Below, in pieces: positions 44,840 through 54,500 of a DNA stretch of 64,000 nt. Origin of the DNA: Macrostomum hystrix (Eukaryota > Platyhelminthes > Macrostomidae); contig CATNEN010000002.1 in NCBI GenBank assembly GCA_950097015.1, positions 1,922,001-1,986,000 on the forward strand, written 5' to 3'. Positions within the stretch are counted from its first letter, which is position 1. The number at the start of each line of letters is the position of its first letter. Position numbers and translations under genes: made by a program. The notes under the pieces were generated by a model. The model saw only the letters and a list, made by a program, of their open reading frames with translations, made no database searches and was not told where the DNA came from.

Positions 44840-46555
44840 CCTGTCTATTCATATCTCTCTCCTCTCTCTTCATGTCTCCCTCCTCTCTCTTCATATCTCT
44901 CTCCTCTCTTCATATCTCTCTTCTCTCTTCATATCTCTCTCCTCTCTCTTCATGTCTCCATCCTCTCTCTTCATATCTCTCTCCTCTCTTCATATCTCTC
45001 TTCTCTCTTGATATCTCTCTCCTCTCTCTTCATATCTCTCCTCTCTATTCATATCTCTCTTCTCTCTTCATGTCCCTCTCCTCTCTTCATATCTCCCTTC
45101 TCTCTTGATATCTCTCTCCTCTCTCTTCATATCTCTCCTCTCTATTCATATCTCTCTTCTCTCTTCATGTCTCTCTCCTCTCTTTATATCTCTCTCCTCT
45201 CTTCATATCTCTCTCCTCTCTTCATATCTCTCTCCTCTCTTCATATCTCTCTCCTCTCTTCATATCTCTCTCCTATCTTCATATCTCTCTCCTTTCTTCA
45301 TATCTCTCTCCTGTCTTCATATCTCTCTCCTCTCTCTTCATGTCTCTCTCCTCTCTTCATATCTCTCTCCTCTCTTCATATCTCTCTCCTCTCTCTTCAT
45401 GTCTCTCTCCTCTCTTGATATCTCTCTCCTCTCTCTTCATATCTCTCCTCTCTATTCATATCTCTCTTCTCTCTTCATGTCCCTCTCCTCTCTTCATATC
45501 TCCCTTCTCTCTTGATATCTCTCTCCTCTCTCTTCATATCTCTCCTCTCTATTCATATCTCTCTTCTCTCTTCATGTCTCTCTCCTCTCTTTATATCTCT
45601 CCTCTCTCTTCATATCTCTCTCCTCTCTCTTCATATCTCTCCTCTCTATTCATATCTCTCTTCTCTCTTCATGTCTCTCTCCTCTCTCTTCATATCTCTC
45701 CTCTCTATTCATATCTCTCTCCTCTCTTCTTATCTCTCTCCTCTCTATTCATATCTCTCTCCTCTCTTCTTATCTCTCTCCTCTCTTCATATCTCTCTCC
45801 TCTCTTCATATCTCTCTCCTCTCTCTTCATATCTCTCCTCTCTCTTCATATCTCTCTCCTCTCTTCATATCTCTCTCCTCTCTCTTCGTATATCTCTCCT
45901 CTCTTCATATCTCTCTCCTCTCTTTATATCTCTCTCCTCTCTTCATATCTCTCTCCTCTCTTCTTATCTCTCTCCTCTCTTCATATCTCTCTCCTCTCTT
46001 CATATCTCTCTCCTCTCTCTTCATATCTCTCCTCTCTCTTCATATATCTCTCCTCTCTTCATATCTCTCTCCTCTCTTTATATCTCTCTCCTCTCTTCAT
46101 ATCTCTCTCCTCTCTTCTTATCTCTCTCCTCTCTTCATATCTCTCTCCTCTCTTCATATCTCTCTCCTCTCTCTTCATATCTCTCCTCTCTCTTCATATC
46201 TCTCTCCTCTCTTCATATCTCTCTCCTCTCTCTTCATATCTCTCCTCTCTCTTCATATCTCTCTCCTCTCTTCATATCTCTCTCCTCTCTCTTCATATAT
46301 CTCTCCTCTCTTCATATCTCTCTCCTCTCTTCATATCTCTCTCCTCTCTCTTCATATCTCTCCTCTCTATTCATATCTCTCTTCTCTCTTCATGTCTCTC
46401 CTCACTCTTAATGTCTCCCTCCTCTCTTTTCATGTCTCTCTCCTCTCTCTTCATATCTCTCTCCTCTCTCTTCATGTCTCTCTTTACATCTCTCCTCTTT
46501 CTTAATATCTCTCTTATCTCTCTCATCTCTTCCAGTCTCTCTCATCTGTCTTCAA
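44840..46555 (+). repeat. 1.7 kb pyrimidine-rich minisatellite
   Basis: About 90 copies of a 17-21 bp unit with the core CTCTCTTCATATCTCTCTCC. A ~97 bp superunit that includes TTGATATCTCTCTCCTCTCT and CTATTCATATCTCTC recurs at about 45007, 45104, 45415 and 45512. All three forward frames are long and open (ISLLSSYLSP-type repeats) but are not genes. Confidence 0.96.
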
Positions 46556-47302
46556 ATCTCATCCTACAATAATCTCCAACCATGTTAAAAAACTCCTCGT
46601 TCTACCCCGCAAATATCCGAGCCTCACTAATGAGCAATCAGGGTGTGCACCAGCTGTCCTGTCTTATCTCGGGTAGAATCTAAGTCGCAGTTAATCAGTA
46701 TCAGGTCTTGCGTATCGACCAGAGTCACCTGACAACTAGGCCATCTGTTTGAGTCACTTTAGAATGCGATATCACGCGGCAGATAACATTCGCGATAAAA
46801 AAGATAGTCTGCTAATTGCAAGAAATATTGGTTCTTATCTTCTTCTAAACTAGAATTCTATTTTTGGCAGTTATATTTCGATTTAGCTTGTGTTTTATGT
46901 AGCTGCCAATTTTCCATATTTTAATCTTTGCCGCTTTGATATCCATTTAATGCAACAAAAGTGTACAGCGATACTAAAAGTACATCCATTCGGCTATTTT
47001 TACTCGCAATTTCCATCAAATTATTCCTAATTGGGGCTGTGTAATATCCTATGCGTCAATTTCCGCTGTTCTTGAATGATGTGAATCTCAGCTAATTAAC
47101 TAATTCAGTTCCATCGCTCGCCGCAGTGACGCAGAAAACCAATGCGAAATTGCCACATTGTAAGCACTGATTTCCGTAACACAGCAGTCTAAGCAGAACA
47201 AAGACACCAAAGCAAAGTCATTGGGTTGAATGCCGGGTTAGCAGACTAGAGCACAACATGAATCTTTGTGGCAACTGTCTCAACTCTTTTGAATTCCTTG
47301 CA
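46556..47302. other. Unique intergenic stretch
   Basis: No exon or repeat was recognised between the CT array and the 3' end of the neurensin-like gene. Confidence 0.4.
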
Positions 47303-47303
47303 A

Positions 47304-47317
47304 TTTATTTATTTATT
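47304..47317 (-). terminator. Poly(A) signals of the neurensin-like gene
   Basis: Overlapping AATAAATAAATAAA on the minus strand, ~50-60 nt downstream of the stop codon. Confidence 0.65.
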
Positions 47318-47367
47318 TGTTTTTTTCGTTCTCGCGTTAAATTTTCGTTGCGCAACTTTGCGTGACG

Positions 47368-48105
47368 TCATTTGACCTTGACCTGTCCCCCAGTCACGTG
47401 ACCCTCCTCGGGAGAGCGGGCCGGCTGCACGGGCTTCTCGTCCAATGGAGCCGGAGGACCAATCATTGTCGTGGTGGTCCGCGGTGCCAACGGGCCCCTC
47501 TGCTGCTGCTGCTGATGCTGACGCCTGCCGGCTGAACCGATCGATCCAGTCGTCGAGGAGCCGTCCTCCTCGTCAAACAGTCGCCAGACCAAGGACGGCA
47601 GGATGAGGCCGGCCGCGGTGACGGCGGCTCCCAGGCCGAAGACTCCGAGGGCGACGTACTTCAGCACGGCCGCGCTGCGATTCCATTCGGCGTTGCTGCG
47701 ACTCCGGACGAAGCCCTGAACTCCGGGCACTTCAACGAGATCCGGCTCGTGCGGCAGAAAAAACGCGATGGCTAAGCCGAGCGCTCCGAAGATCAGACAG
47801 TTGACGCCGATCCACAGCATCGCCTTCCACACAATGGGCCTCAGGTAGCAGCTGCGCCGTTGCTTGCCGAAGCTGCCGACGCCGCAGCCGCCCCCAGCAG
47901 CGAGGAGGCGTCGAAGCTCGTCGTCGGCTTCCGCCTGGCCAGCCATCGGCGGGGCAGAAACGTCGCCTCCGACGCCGCCGACGCTGCAATCGTAAAACTT
48001 GTGCAGGTAGGATTTCACTTTGGGCCTCGGGGGCGGCGGAGGTTGCTGCTTCTGCTGCTGCTGCTGCTGTTGCTCGCTTGACACTTTGCTGACATCGTCA
48101 GTCAT
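47368..48105 (-). CDS. Neurensin-like two-TM vesicle membrane protein
   Basis: 245 aa from the ATG at 48105. Neurensins are small neuronal vesicle proteins with two membrane spans. The signature KSYLHKFYDC (residues ~31-40) corresponds to the conserved SYLHQFYEDC of neurensin. TM1 (~94-117, AMLWIGVNCLIFGALGLAIA) and TM2 (~148-175, LKYVALGVFGLGAAVTAAGL) follow at the expected spacing, with FLPHEPD between. The N-terminus has poly-Gln (~12-19) and poly-Pro; the C-terminal tail is low-complexity with another poly-Gln. An upstream in-frame ATG at 48207 would add 34 residues. That region is cut by a 3' splice-like ctcccgcag (acceptor at 48128) and begins within a SINE copy, so I prefer 48105. The gene is strongly GC-rich. 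Family assignment is good, exact orthology unsure. Confidence 0.8.
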   Translation of the reverse strand: MTDDVSKVSSEQQQQQQQKQQPPPPPRPKVKSYLHKFYDCSVGGVGGDVSAPPMAGQAEADDELRRLLAAGGGCGVGSFGKQRRSCYLRPIVWKAMLWIGVNCLIFGALGLAIAFFLPHEPDLVEVPGVQGFVRSRSNAEWNRSAAVLKYVALGVFGLGAAVTAAGLILPSLVWRLFDEEDGSSTTGSIGSAGRRQHQQQQQRGPLAPRTTTTMIGPPAPLDEKPVQPARSPEEGHVTGGQVKVK

Positions 48106-48127
48106 AGTTGAAATGCTTCCACAGCTC

Positions 48128-48550
48128 ACTGCGGGAGCTGAACGAGTTTCATTTGCATAAATGGTTTTTCCAAAAGTGGCAACCACACAGCCAACGCAGG
48201 CACTCACTCACACAGGTGCGTACTCGTACATCTGCCCTGAACTATCTCATGGTCGTCACGCGGTGTACAATTTACTGTGCCTTGAGGGTTTGGCCCTCGT
48301 GAGTGTAAATAGCATGGAGAAACCTATGCTAGCATATTTCGTAGATCTGAGAACCTGCAGCAGATGTCATGTTCGTAGAAAATTTGCCTCTGAGGTAGAA
48401 TGTCAGCTAACAAGGCTACTCACACTCTCTACTCAACTCACAAGTCTTAGACAACTCACCAGTCCGATAAGCTTCCGGATTAGGGGAAGCGAGCCCCGGG
48501 GGGAATTATGCGAGATAAACGCACCTGCGGAGGTATCGCTTATATAAGAA
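48128..48550 (-). promoter_or_regulatory. Possible TATA box and 5' UTR intron of the neurensin-like gene
   Basis: On the minus strand the 10 bp palindrome CTTATATAAG (about 48539-48548) could be a TATA box. A donor-like ACTG/GTGAGTTGT at 48460/48459 and the acceptor ctcccgcag at 48128 would define a ~330 bp 5' UTR intron, inside which SINE copy C sits. Read by eye only. Confidence 0.3.
48195..48330 (-). mobile_element. SINE family 1, copy C (truncated)
   Basis: Shares GCAGGCACTCACTCACACAG, GTACATCTGCCCTGA, CTCATGGTC, TACTGTGCCTTGAGG and TTGGCCCTC with copies A and B. The tRNA-like head is missing. Located just upstream of the neurensin-like coding region. Confidence 0.6.
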
Positions 48551-49369
48551 TTCTAATTTTAATCCTGATAGGACACGCCTTCGAGCCAGCGCTTCGCCCT
48601 CTGTAACTGAGGGTCAGCGGGACGGCTTTTAGATCCGGATGGCGAATGGGAACAGTAAATTCTCGGGATTTTTTGCCGAGCAAGAGAGAAAGAGACGGCT
48701 GATGGGTAGCTCTCACACTGCTGAGACTGGCGTTCGTTCCATAATCTCCGTCCTTCCGTCCCCCGTCTCTCCCCCTCTCTCCCCCTCTTACCCCGCCGAG
48801 TCAGCAGCCAATAACAGATTAAAGCAGACTTTGCTATTTATTGAAGTCTCTACACCGATGTTAGCAATGCCGAGCCACTTCAGAAATTCTCATTTCGTGG
48901 GCATCATTCCCACGCCACATATCTCCTCCCTCCTCCCTGTCTCACGCAGCCCCCCTAATCTCCGTAATCACAGGCTTGCACATGCCGGTACAGATGAGCT
49001 GCTAATGACTATTGATGTTTTTTTCTCGCTTGTTTTTTTAACAGCAGGAAAACTGTCTCTTCCCTTCTGTTCTTTATGCATTCAAGCCGTTTTTATGATT
49101 AAATTGGGCACTATGATTAATGCTAGATCTTTTTAGTGCAATAATCAATTTTCAAGCATGTTTTCTACCTTTCTAACCGTTTTCTAAGCTGTTTAAGATG
49201 GCTCATGGTTGATGCGCTGAAAAACTACAGCTCATGATCACTGGTAGGCAGATTGGGTGAGAGATCACCATTGACAGATAAGCTGAGGAGGCTGGGGAGA
49301 CAATACGATCGAGAGAATGTGAGAGATGCGAAGATTGAGATAAGAGGAAGATTTGGAAAAAGGGAAACT
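48551..49369. other. Intergenic stretch, nothing recognised
   Basis: A 165-codon open frame (48639-49136) shows no motif, no codon bias and a low-complexity CT-rich segment. Not accepted as a gene. Confidence 0.4.
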
Positions 49370-50475
49370 GTGAGAGAGGGAGAGTGGGAGAATGGGGAGA
49401 GGGAGTGACAGAGAGTGGGAGAATGGGGGAGAGGGAGTGACGGAGAGTGGGAGAATGGGGGAGAGGGAGTGACGGAGAGTGGGAGAATGGGGGAGAGGGA
49501 GTGACGGAGAGTGGGAGAATGGGGGAGAGGGAGTGGGAGAATGGGGGAGAGGGATAGTGGGAGAATGGGGGAGAGGGATAGTGGGAGAATGGGGGAGAGG
49601 GATAGTGGGAGAATGGGGGAGAGGATAGTGGGAGAATGGGGGAGAGGGATAGTAGGAGAATGGGGGAGAGGGATAGTGGGAGAATGGGGGAGAGGGATAG
49701 TGGGAGAATGGGGGAGAGGATAGTGGGAGAATGGGGGAGAGGATAGTGGGAGAATGGGGGAGAGGGATAGTAGGAGAATGGGGGAGAGGGATAGTGGGAG
49801 AATGGGGGAGAGGGATAGTGGGAGAATGGGGGAGAGGGATAGTGCGAGAATGGGGGAGAGGGATAGTGGGAGAATGGGGGAGAGGGATAGTGGGAGAATG
49901 GGGGAGAGGGATAGTGGGAGAATGGGGGAGAGGGATAGTGAGAGAATGGGGGAGAGGGATAGTGGGAGAATGGGGGAGAGGATAGTGGGAGAATGGGGGA
50001 GAGGGATAGTGGGAGAATGGGGGAGAGGGATAGTGGGTGAATGGGGGAGAGGGATAGTGGGAGAATGGGGGAGAGGATAGTGGGATAATGGGGGAGAGGG
50101 ATAGTAAGAGAATGGGGGAGAGGGATAGTGGGAGAATGGGGGAGAGGGATAGTGGGAGAATGGGGGAGAGGGATAGTGGGAGAATGGGGGAGAGGGATAG
50201 TGAGAGAATGGGGGAGAGGGATAGTGGGAGAATGGGGGAGAGGATAGTGGGAGAATGGGGGAGAGGGATAGTGGGAGAATGGGGGAGAGGGATAGTGGGT
50301 GAATGGGGGAGAGGGATAGTGGGAGAATGGGGGAGAGGATAGTGGGAGAATGGGGGAGAGGGATAGTAAGAGAATGGGGGAGAGGGATAGTGGGAGAATG
50401 GGGGAGAGGGATAGTGGGAGAATGTGGGAGAGGGATAGTGGGAGAATGGGGGAGAGGGAGTGACGGAGAGTGGGA
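49370..50475. repeat. Minisatellite downstream of the apolipophorin gene
   Basis: About 46 copies of a 23-25 bp unit with the core GGGAGAATGGGGGAGAGGGA and TAGT (left edge variant: GAGTGACGGAGAGT). G-rich on plus, so with G-runs every ~10 bp it could form G-quadruplexes. A ~260-360 bp block recurs within it. Both strands show long open frames that are repeat translations. Confidence 0.97.
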
Positions 50476-51463
50476 TATTAGTAAGCAGAGCTGCTGCTGC
50501 TGCAAGCACGAGCTGAGCTGCTCGTCAGTCTCAAAAGATGTCATTAGCACAGCAGGCTGGGCAGCTGAGACTTTAATCAGCCCTGAGTCGGTGCTGCCGG
50601 CAACTCATTTATCCAGATCCCGCCCCCCAGCTCTTCAAATCCCTGTCGCTCATGCAGCGTGTCTGTCTAGTTTCAAAGGGACTGGGGAGAAGATTAAAAA
50701 ATGTCATTAAAAAAATTCATCCCGGTTGACACGCGAAAGATGCACGCCGCTGTTCCCTAAAGAATTTCTAGACTAGTTAGAATATTCTACTATTTGACGG
50801 CAAGTAATTTCATCAGTCTACTGACAGTAGGCGTTTAAGATTTTTCAAGATTTTTCAATATATTTTGAATAAAAACAGGTAAATAAATTAAAATGAAAGC
50901 AAAAATTCATTATTGATTCCAGTGAGCGTCGAAATGTAATTATTTTTGTTTAAACTTGAATTATTTGGCGTAATTTACTTTTTTGTTCAGTGTTAATCAT
51001 GGCCAACGCTTTAATTTGGTAGCTATTGAAGGCTTAGTTTTTTATTTTGAGCACAGCAACTGATAAGGATTTGCTTTGTACTTTACAGTGCATTGCGTGG
51101 AGAAGGTAAGCTATATGTATCTCGACTGCTATCGAGGCCGTTTTTAAACTGGAAGACAGAAAAGACAAAGAGATGTAATAACGGATAAGCTCACTTAAAT
51201 AGATTCGAGTAATGATATTATTTTATGACGCAAACTGATTTCGCAAAAATCAATAAAAAGCAAAAAAAGTGGAATTGTATGTTAAAAAACTAACTCGCCA
51301 CATGGCAAATCAAAGCGAGGAAAAAAAATGGACAATGAAAAACAAAGTTAAGGACGAAAAAACAGCAGCGAACATCTTTAGCGACCGGATAACGAACAAA
51401 ACGTATTAAGCACCAATTCAAATTAGATTTTCTTAGAAACACAGCTTCTCTACTTCGCAATAT
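50476..51463. other. Unique stretch between the array and the apolipophorin 3' end
   Basis: AT-rich, with no exon recognised. Part of it may be apolipophorin 3' UTR or flank. Confidence 0.4.
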
Positions 51464-51469
51464 TTTATT
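51464..51469 (-). terminator. Poly(A) signal of the apolipophorin gene
   Basis: AATAAA on the minus strand, 117 nt past the stop codon. Confidence 0.6.
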
Positions 51470-51585
51470 CGCCGCTAATCTTCACTGCTCTCAGAATGAG
51501 TCTTTACTGAAAAATAAATTGTGTTTTAAAAAATGGTAGTCGAAACTGTAAGCAAATGGATCTTCTTCTAGCGGGAGTTCTCAAC

Positions 51586-54500
51586 TCAAATCTGTCGGCA
51601 GGTCAGGCGGCCTTTCGTTCCGCAGCCGCTGGCCGCACAGCGGCATTCCAGGTAGCCTCCAGTGGCACCTGTGGCCGTCGAGCCGGCGGCCTCGGATGCG
51701 AGTCGATCAGCGAACACCCGGCTGAACAGGTCGATACGGCTGGCGTACTGACGGCGGCGCAGGTAGCGCAGGTCGAAGACGGAGCCGCCAGTTTCAGCGG
51801 CTAGCCGGGCGCACTTGCCCACAGGTCGCTTGGTGTAGCCGTGCAGCTCCGCGCTGCCCTCTGGCGACTCCGGCGAGAAGGCCAGGCTGGCGTCGATGCC
51901 GAAAGCCAGGGAACGGCGGCCGTAGAAGTACGTCGGCATTGTCGTCTCAGTCAGGACGTGAAGTCGAACGTCGGACTCCTGCAACGACTGGCGCACCGAC
52001 TGCAGCGTCCTGCGGCCCTCGTGGCACTCGTCGCAGGCCACGAGAATCACGTGACGCGACGCCCCGGGTCGCAGTTCGCCAAGTCGGGCCGCCATTCGAA
52101 CAGCTTCGAGAGCGTCAGCGCCTCGAGCGCCATCGACGCTGGTGTCGGCCGTGTTGTGCGTCTCCAGGCCTGCCAGCACGCGCAGAAGCTGCTGGTCGCT
52201 GCCCATGATCTCGCCAGCCAGGGTGTGCCAGTGCGGCCGGCTGCGCTCGGTGGCCACCGCCTTTCCTCGATGGTGCGAAGGATTGCCGAAGCCAAGAAGG
52301 CCGAATCGAACGTCGGAGACGCCGCTGTCGCCCAGGCTGCGCTTCAGCTGGTTAATCATTCTTGGCAGTCGACGCAATGTCTCCATGCCGATGCATCCGC
52401 GCTCCTCCAGCACCAGGACGATGTCGGCAGAGGCTACGTTTGGCGCTGGCAGTCTGTAGCTCTGACCGAGACCCAACTGGCGATAGGTTTCGCCGCTCTG
52501 CTGAGGCGAACGCGCCGAGCAGCTGAGGCACTTTGACGGGGCGCGCAGTCCACGAAGACCCTTGGCGTCGCAGTGACGGATGTAGGCCACAGCCGCCCTG
52601 CAGACCTGCTGCTGGGTGCCGCCGCTGCGGCGCTCCTGCGCGCAGATGTCTCTGAACGGGGCCGGATCAACGATGGCGTAGCAGCGACGGAATGGCGACG
52701 TGCGGGGCGCATCGAACAGGCTCAGACAGTCTTCGTGCGGCTGATCGGGAACATCGCTGTGGCTGGCCATGTTGACGTGTCGACAGGCACCCAGTCGCCA
52801 GGAGCCGGTGAAGTCCTGGACGCTGTTCACACGAAGGCTGGTGCTTCCAACCAGGTCATTGAAAGGCTCGTTGTCAAAGTTGCCTAACAGTCCGCCGAGT
52901 CGACCGTGGTACCAGCCAGAAACGCTCACAGTGTGCGTGTCAGCCTCGGGATCAATTGCGACGGTGAACAGATGGCCGAGGTCCTTCGCTCGCAAGCCAG
53001 AACCGGTGCGAACGATGCTCAAGTCGCCAATGTTCAGCGGCAACTCCTGCTGGACACCGTCGATCAGTACGTGCAGGCGTGGCGTCACCCGAATGCGCTT
53101 TCCGTAGGCAAAGATGTCGAGGCTCTTTCCAGAGCTGGCGTAGGTCATGCTGATGGCCCAGCTGCGGCTGCGGAAATCCCTGGCGAGCAGGTAGGCGCAC
53201 TCGCCGCTGCCGAGGAAGTCGTAGTGACGTCCGTCAAAGGTCACAATGTGGTCTCCGATGACTGATGCCACACCCTTGAACTTGGGAATCCACGAGCCGG
53301 AGGGCATATCAAAGTCCGGGATGGAGTCGTACACAACATCGCGCACCGCGGTCAGCTTGCGTCGAACTGTGTTGAAGGCGTCTCGCGCTGACCTATAGCT
53401 GCTGGCCAATCGTCCGTGGACTTCATCCAGACCGGATGTGGGCCGAGTCTTTAGATCCGTCCACTTCATGGGTGAGTAGAGATGCGCCTCGAATTTACCT
53501 TGGCTGAAGTTGTTCTCAATGATGGTGTTCTTCGACAAGCCAAGGTAGTCGGTTGCCAAGCCGATGGTGTTCTGTCTCACGTACTCAACACCCTGGAGAT
53601 AGTTGTCCTTGGCAAAGTCCTTCAAGTTTTTCTCGATGTTGAAGTGGTCGAGGAACCACTTAGACTGCGCGTATGCTCCTGAGACCACAGAGCTAACAAG
53701 ACCGTCTCCCACTAGTCGATTGACGTGGTGCCTGACATTTGTTTTCGTTGAGGCGATTGCCTCGGCAGCGCTGTCAGTCACTCGTCTGATTCTAGCCTCG
53801 ATAGACCGGTGGGCCGTCAGCACCTGCTCTCGAATGTCGTCGTGTAGCAGATTAAAGGTGTTGTAGTCCACTTCGCTGACGGAGCGCGCGACACGCACAC
53901 GAAGGTCACCCAGGGTTGTCATGCTGCCTCTGAAAGGGTTCGACTGGACGAGGCTCTGGTATCCGCCATGTGCCGCGTCCAAAGCCGGCCGAATGCTGTC
54001 AACAGCGCCATTGATATAGCGCAGCACATGACCGTTCACTGTGCGGTAGAGGTGATCGCGGTGGCGCCGATAGACGTGATAGGCTTGAGTGGCGTGATCG
54101 TAGCAACGACTAGCCTGGCTAGTAATCCGGTTCGATGTGTAGACAACGTGTGGATGGACGTAAGCTGAATAGACTTCGATGCCTCTCTCTATCACCGCAA
54201 CAGTGTAAGAAGCCAGGGCTGACGCGACTTCGCTCACCGCCTGATAAATGTCCCGGCTGTAGAATTCGTTTCTGGCGTACATGTCTCGGAACTGCGCGTT
54301 CATGTAGCTGATGTCCCTGCCAAGAGGCTCCAGCTCTTGCGCCACAATCTGGGCAGCGTTGGCCAGATCGGGCAAGACTAGGTCTGTGCTAACCTTAGAC
54401 AGAATCTCATGTACACAAGAAGATTTCATTGAAGCCATCAGGGAGCTGGCATCTTGGAGCAGCATCGGAACGCTCTCGCGCAGTGCGGCGTAGCGAAGCA

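Noticed and set aside
44872-46572. 410-residue Ser/Leu-rich frame (ISLLSSYLSP)
   Set aside because: Translation of the CT-rich minisatellite.
48161-48547. 128-residue frame upstream of the neurensin-like gene
   Set aside because: It runs through SINE copy C and opposite the probable 5' UTR; related frames at the other SINE copies show that it is repeat-derived.
49225-50550. 441- and 414-residue Pro/Ser/Leu frames on the minus strand
   Set aside because: Array translation; two overlapping frames of equal quality cannot both be real.
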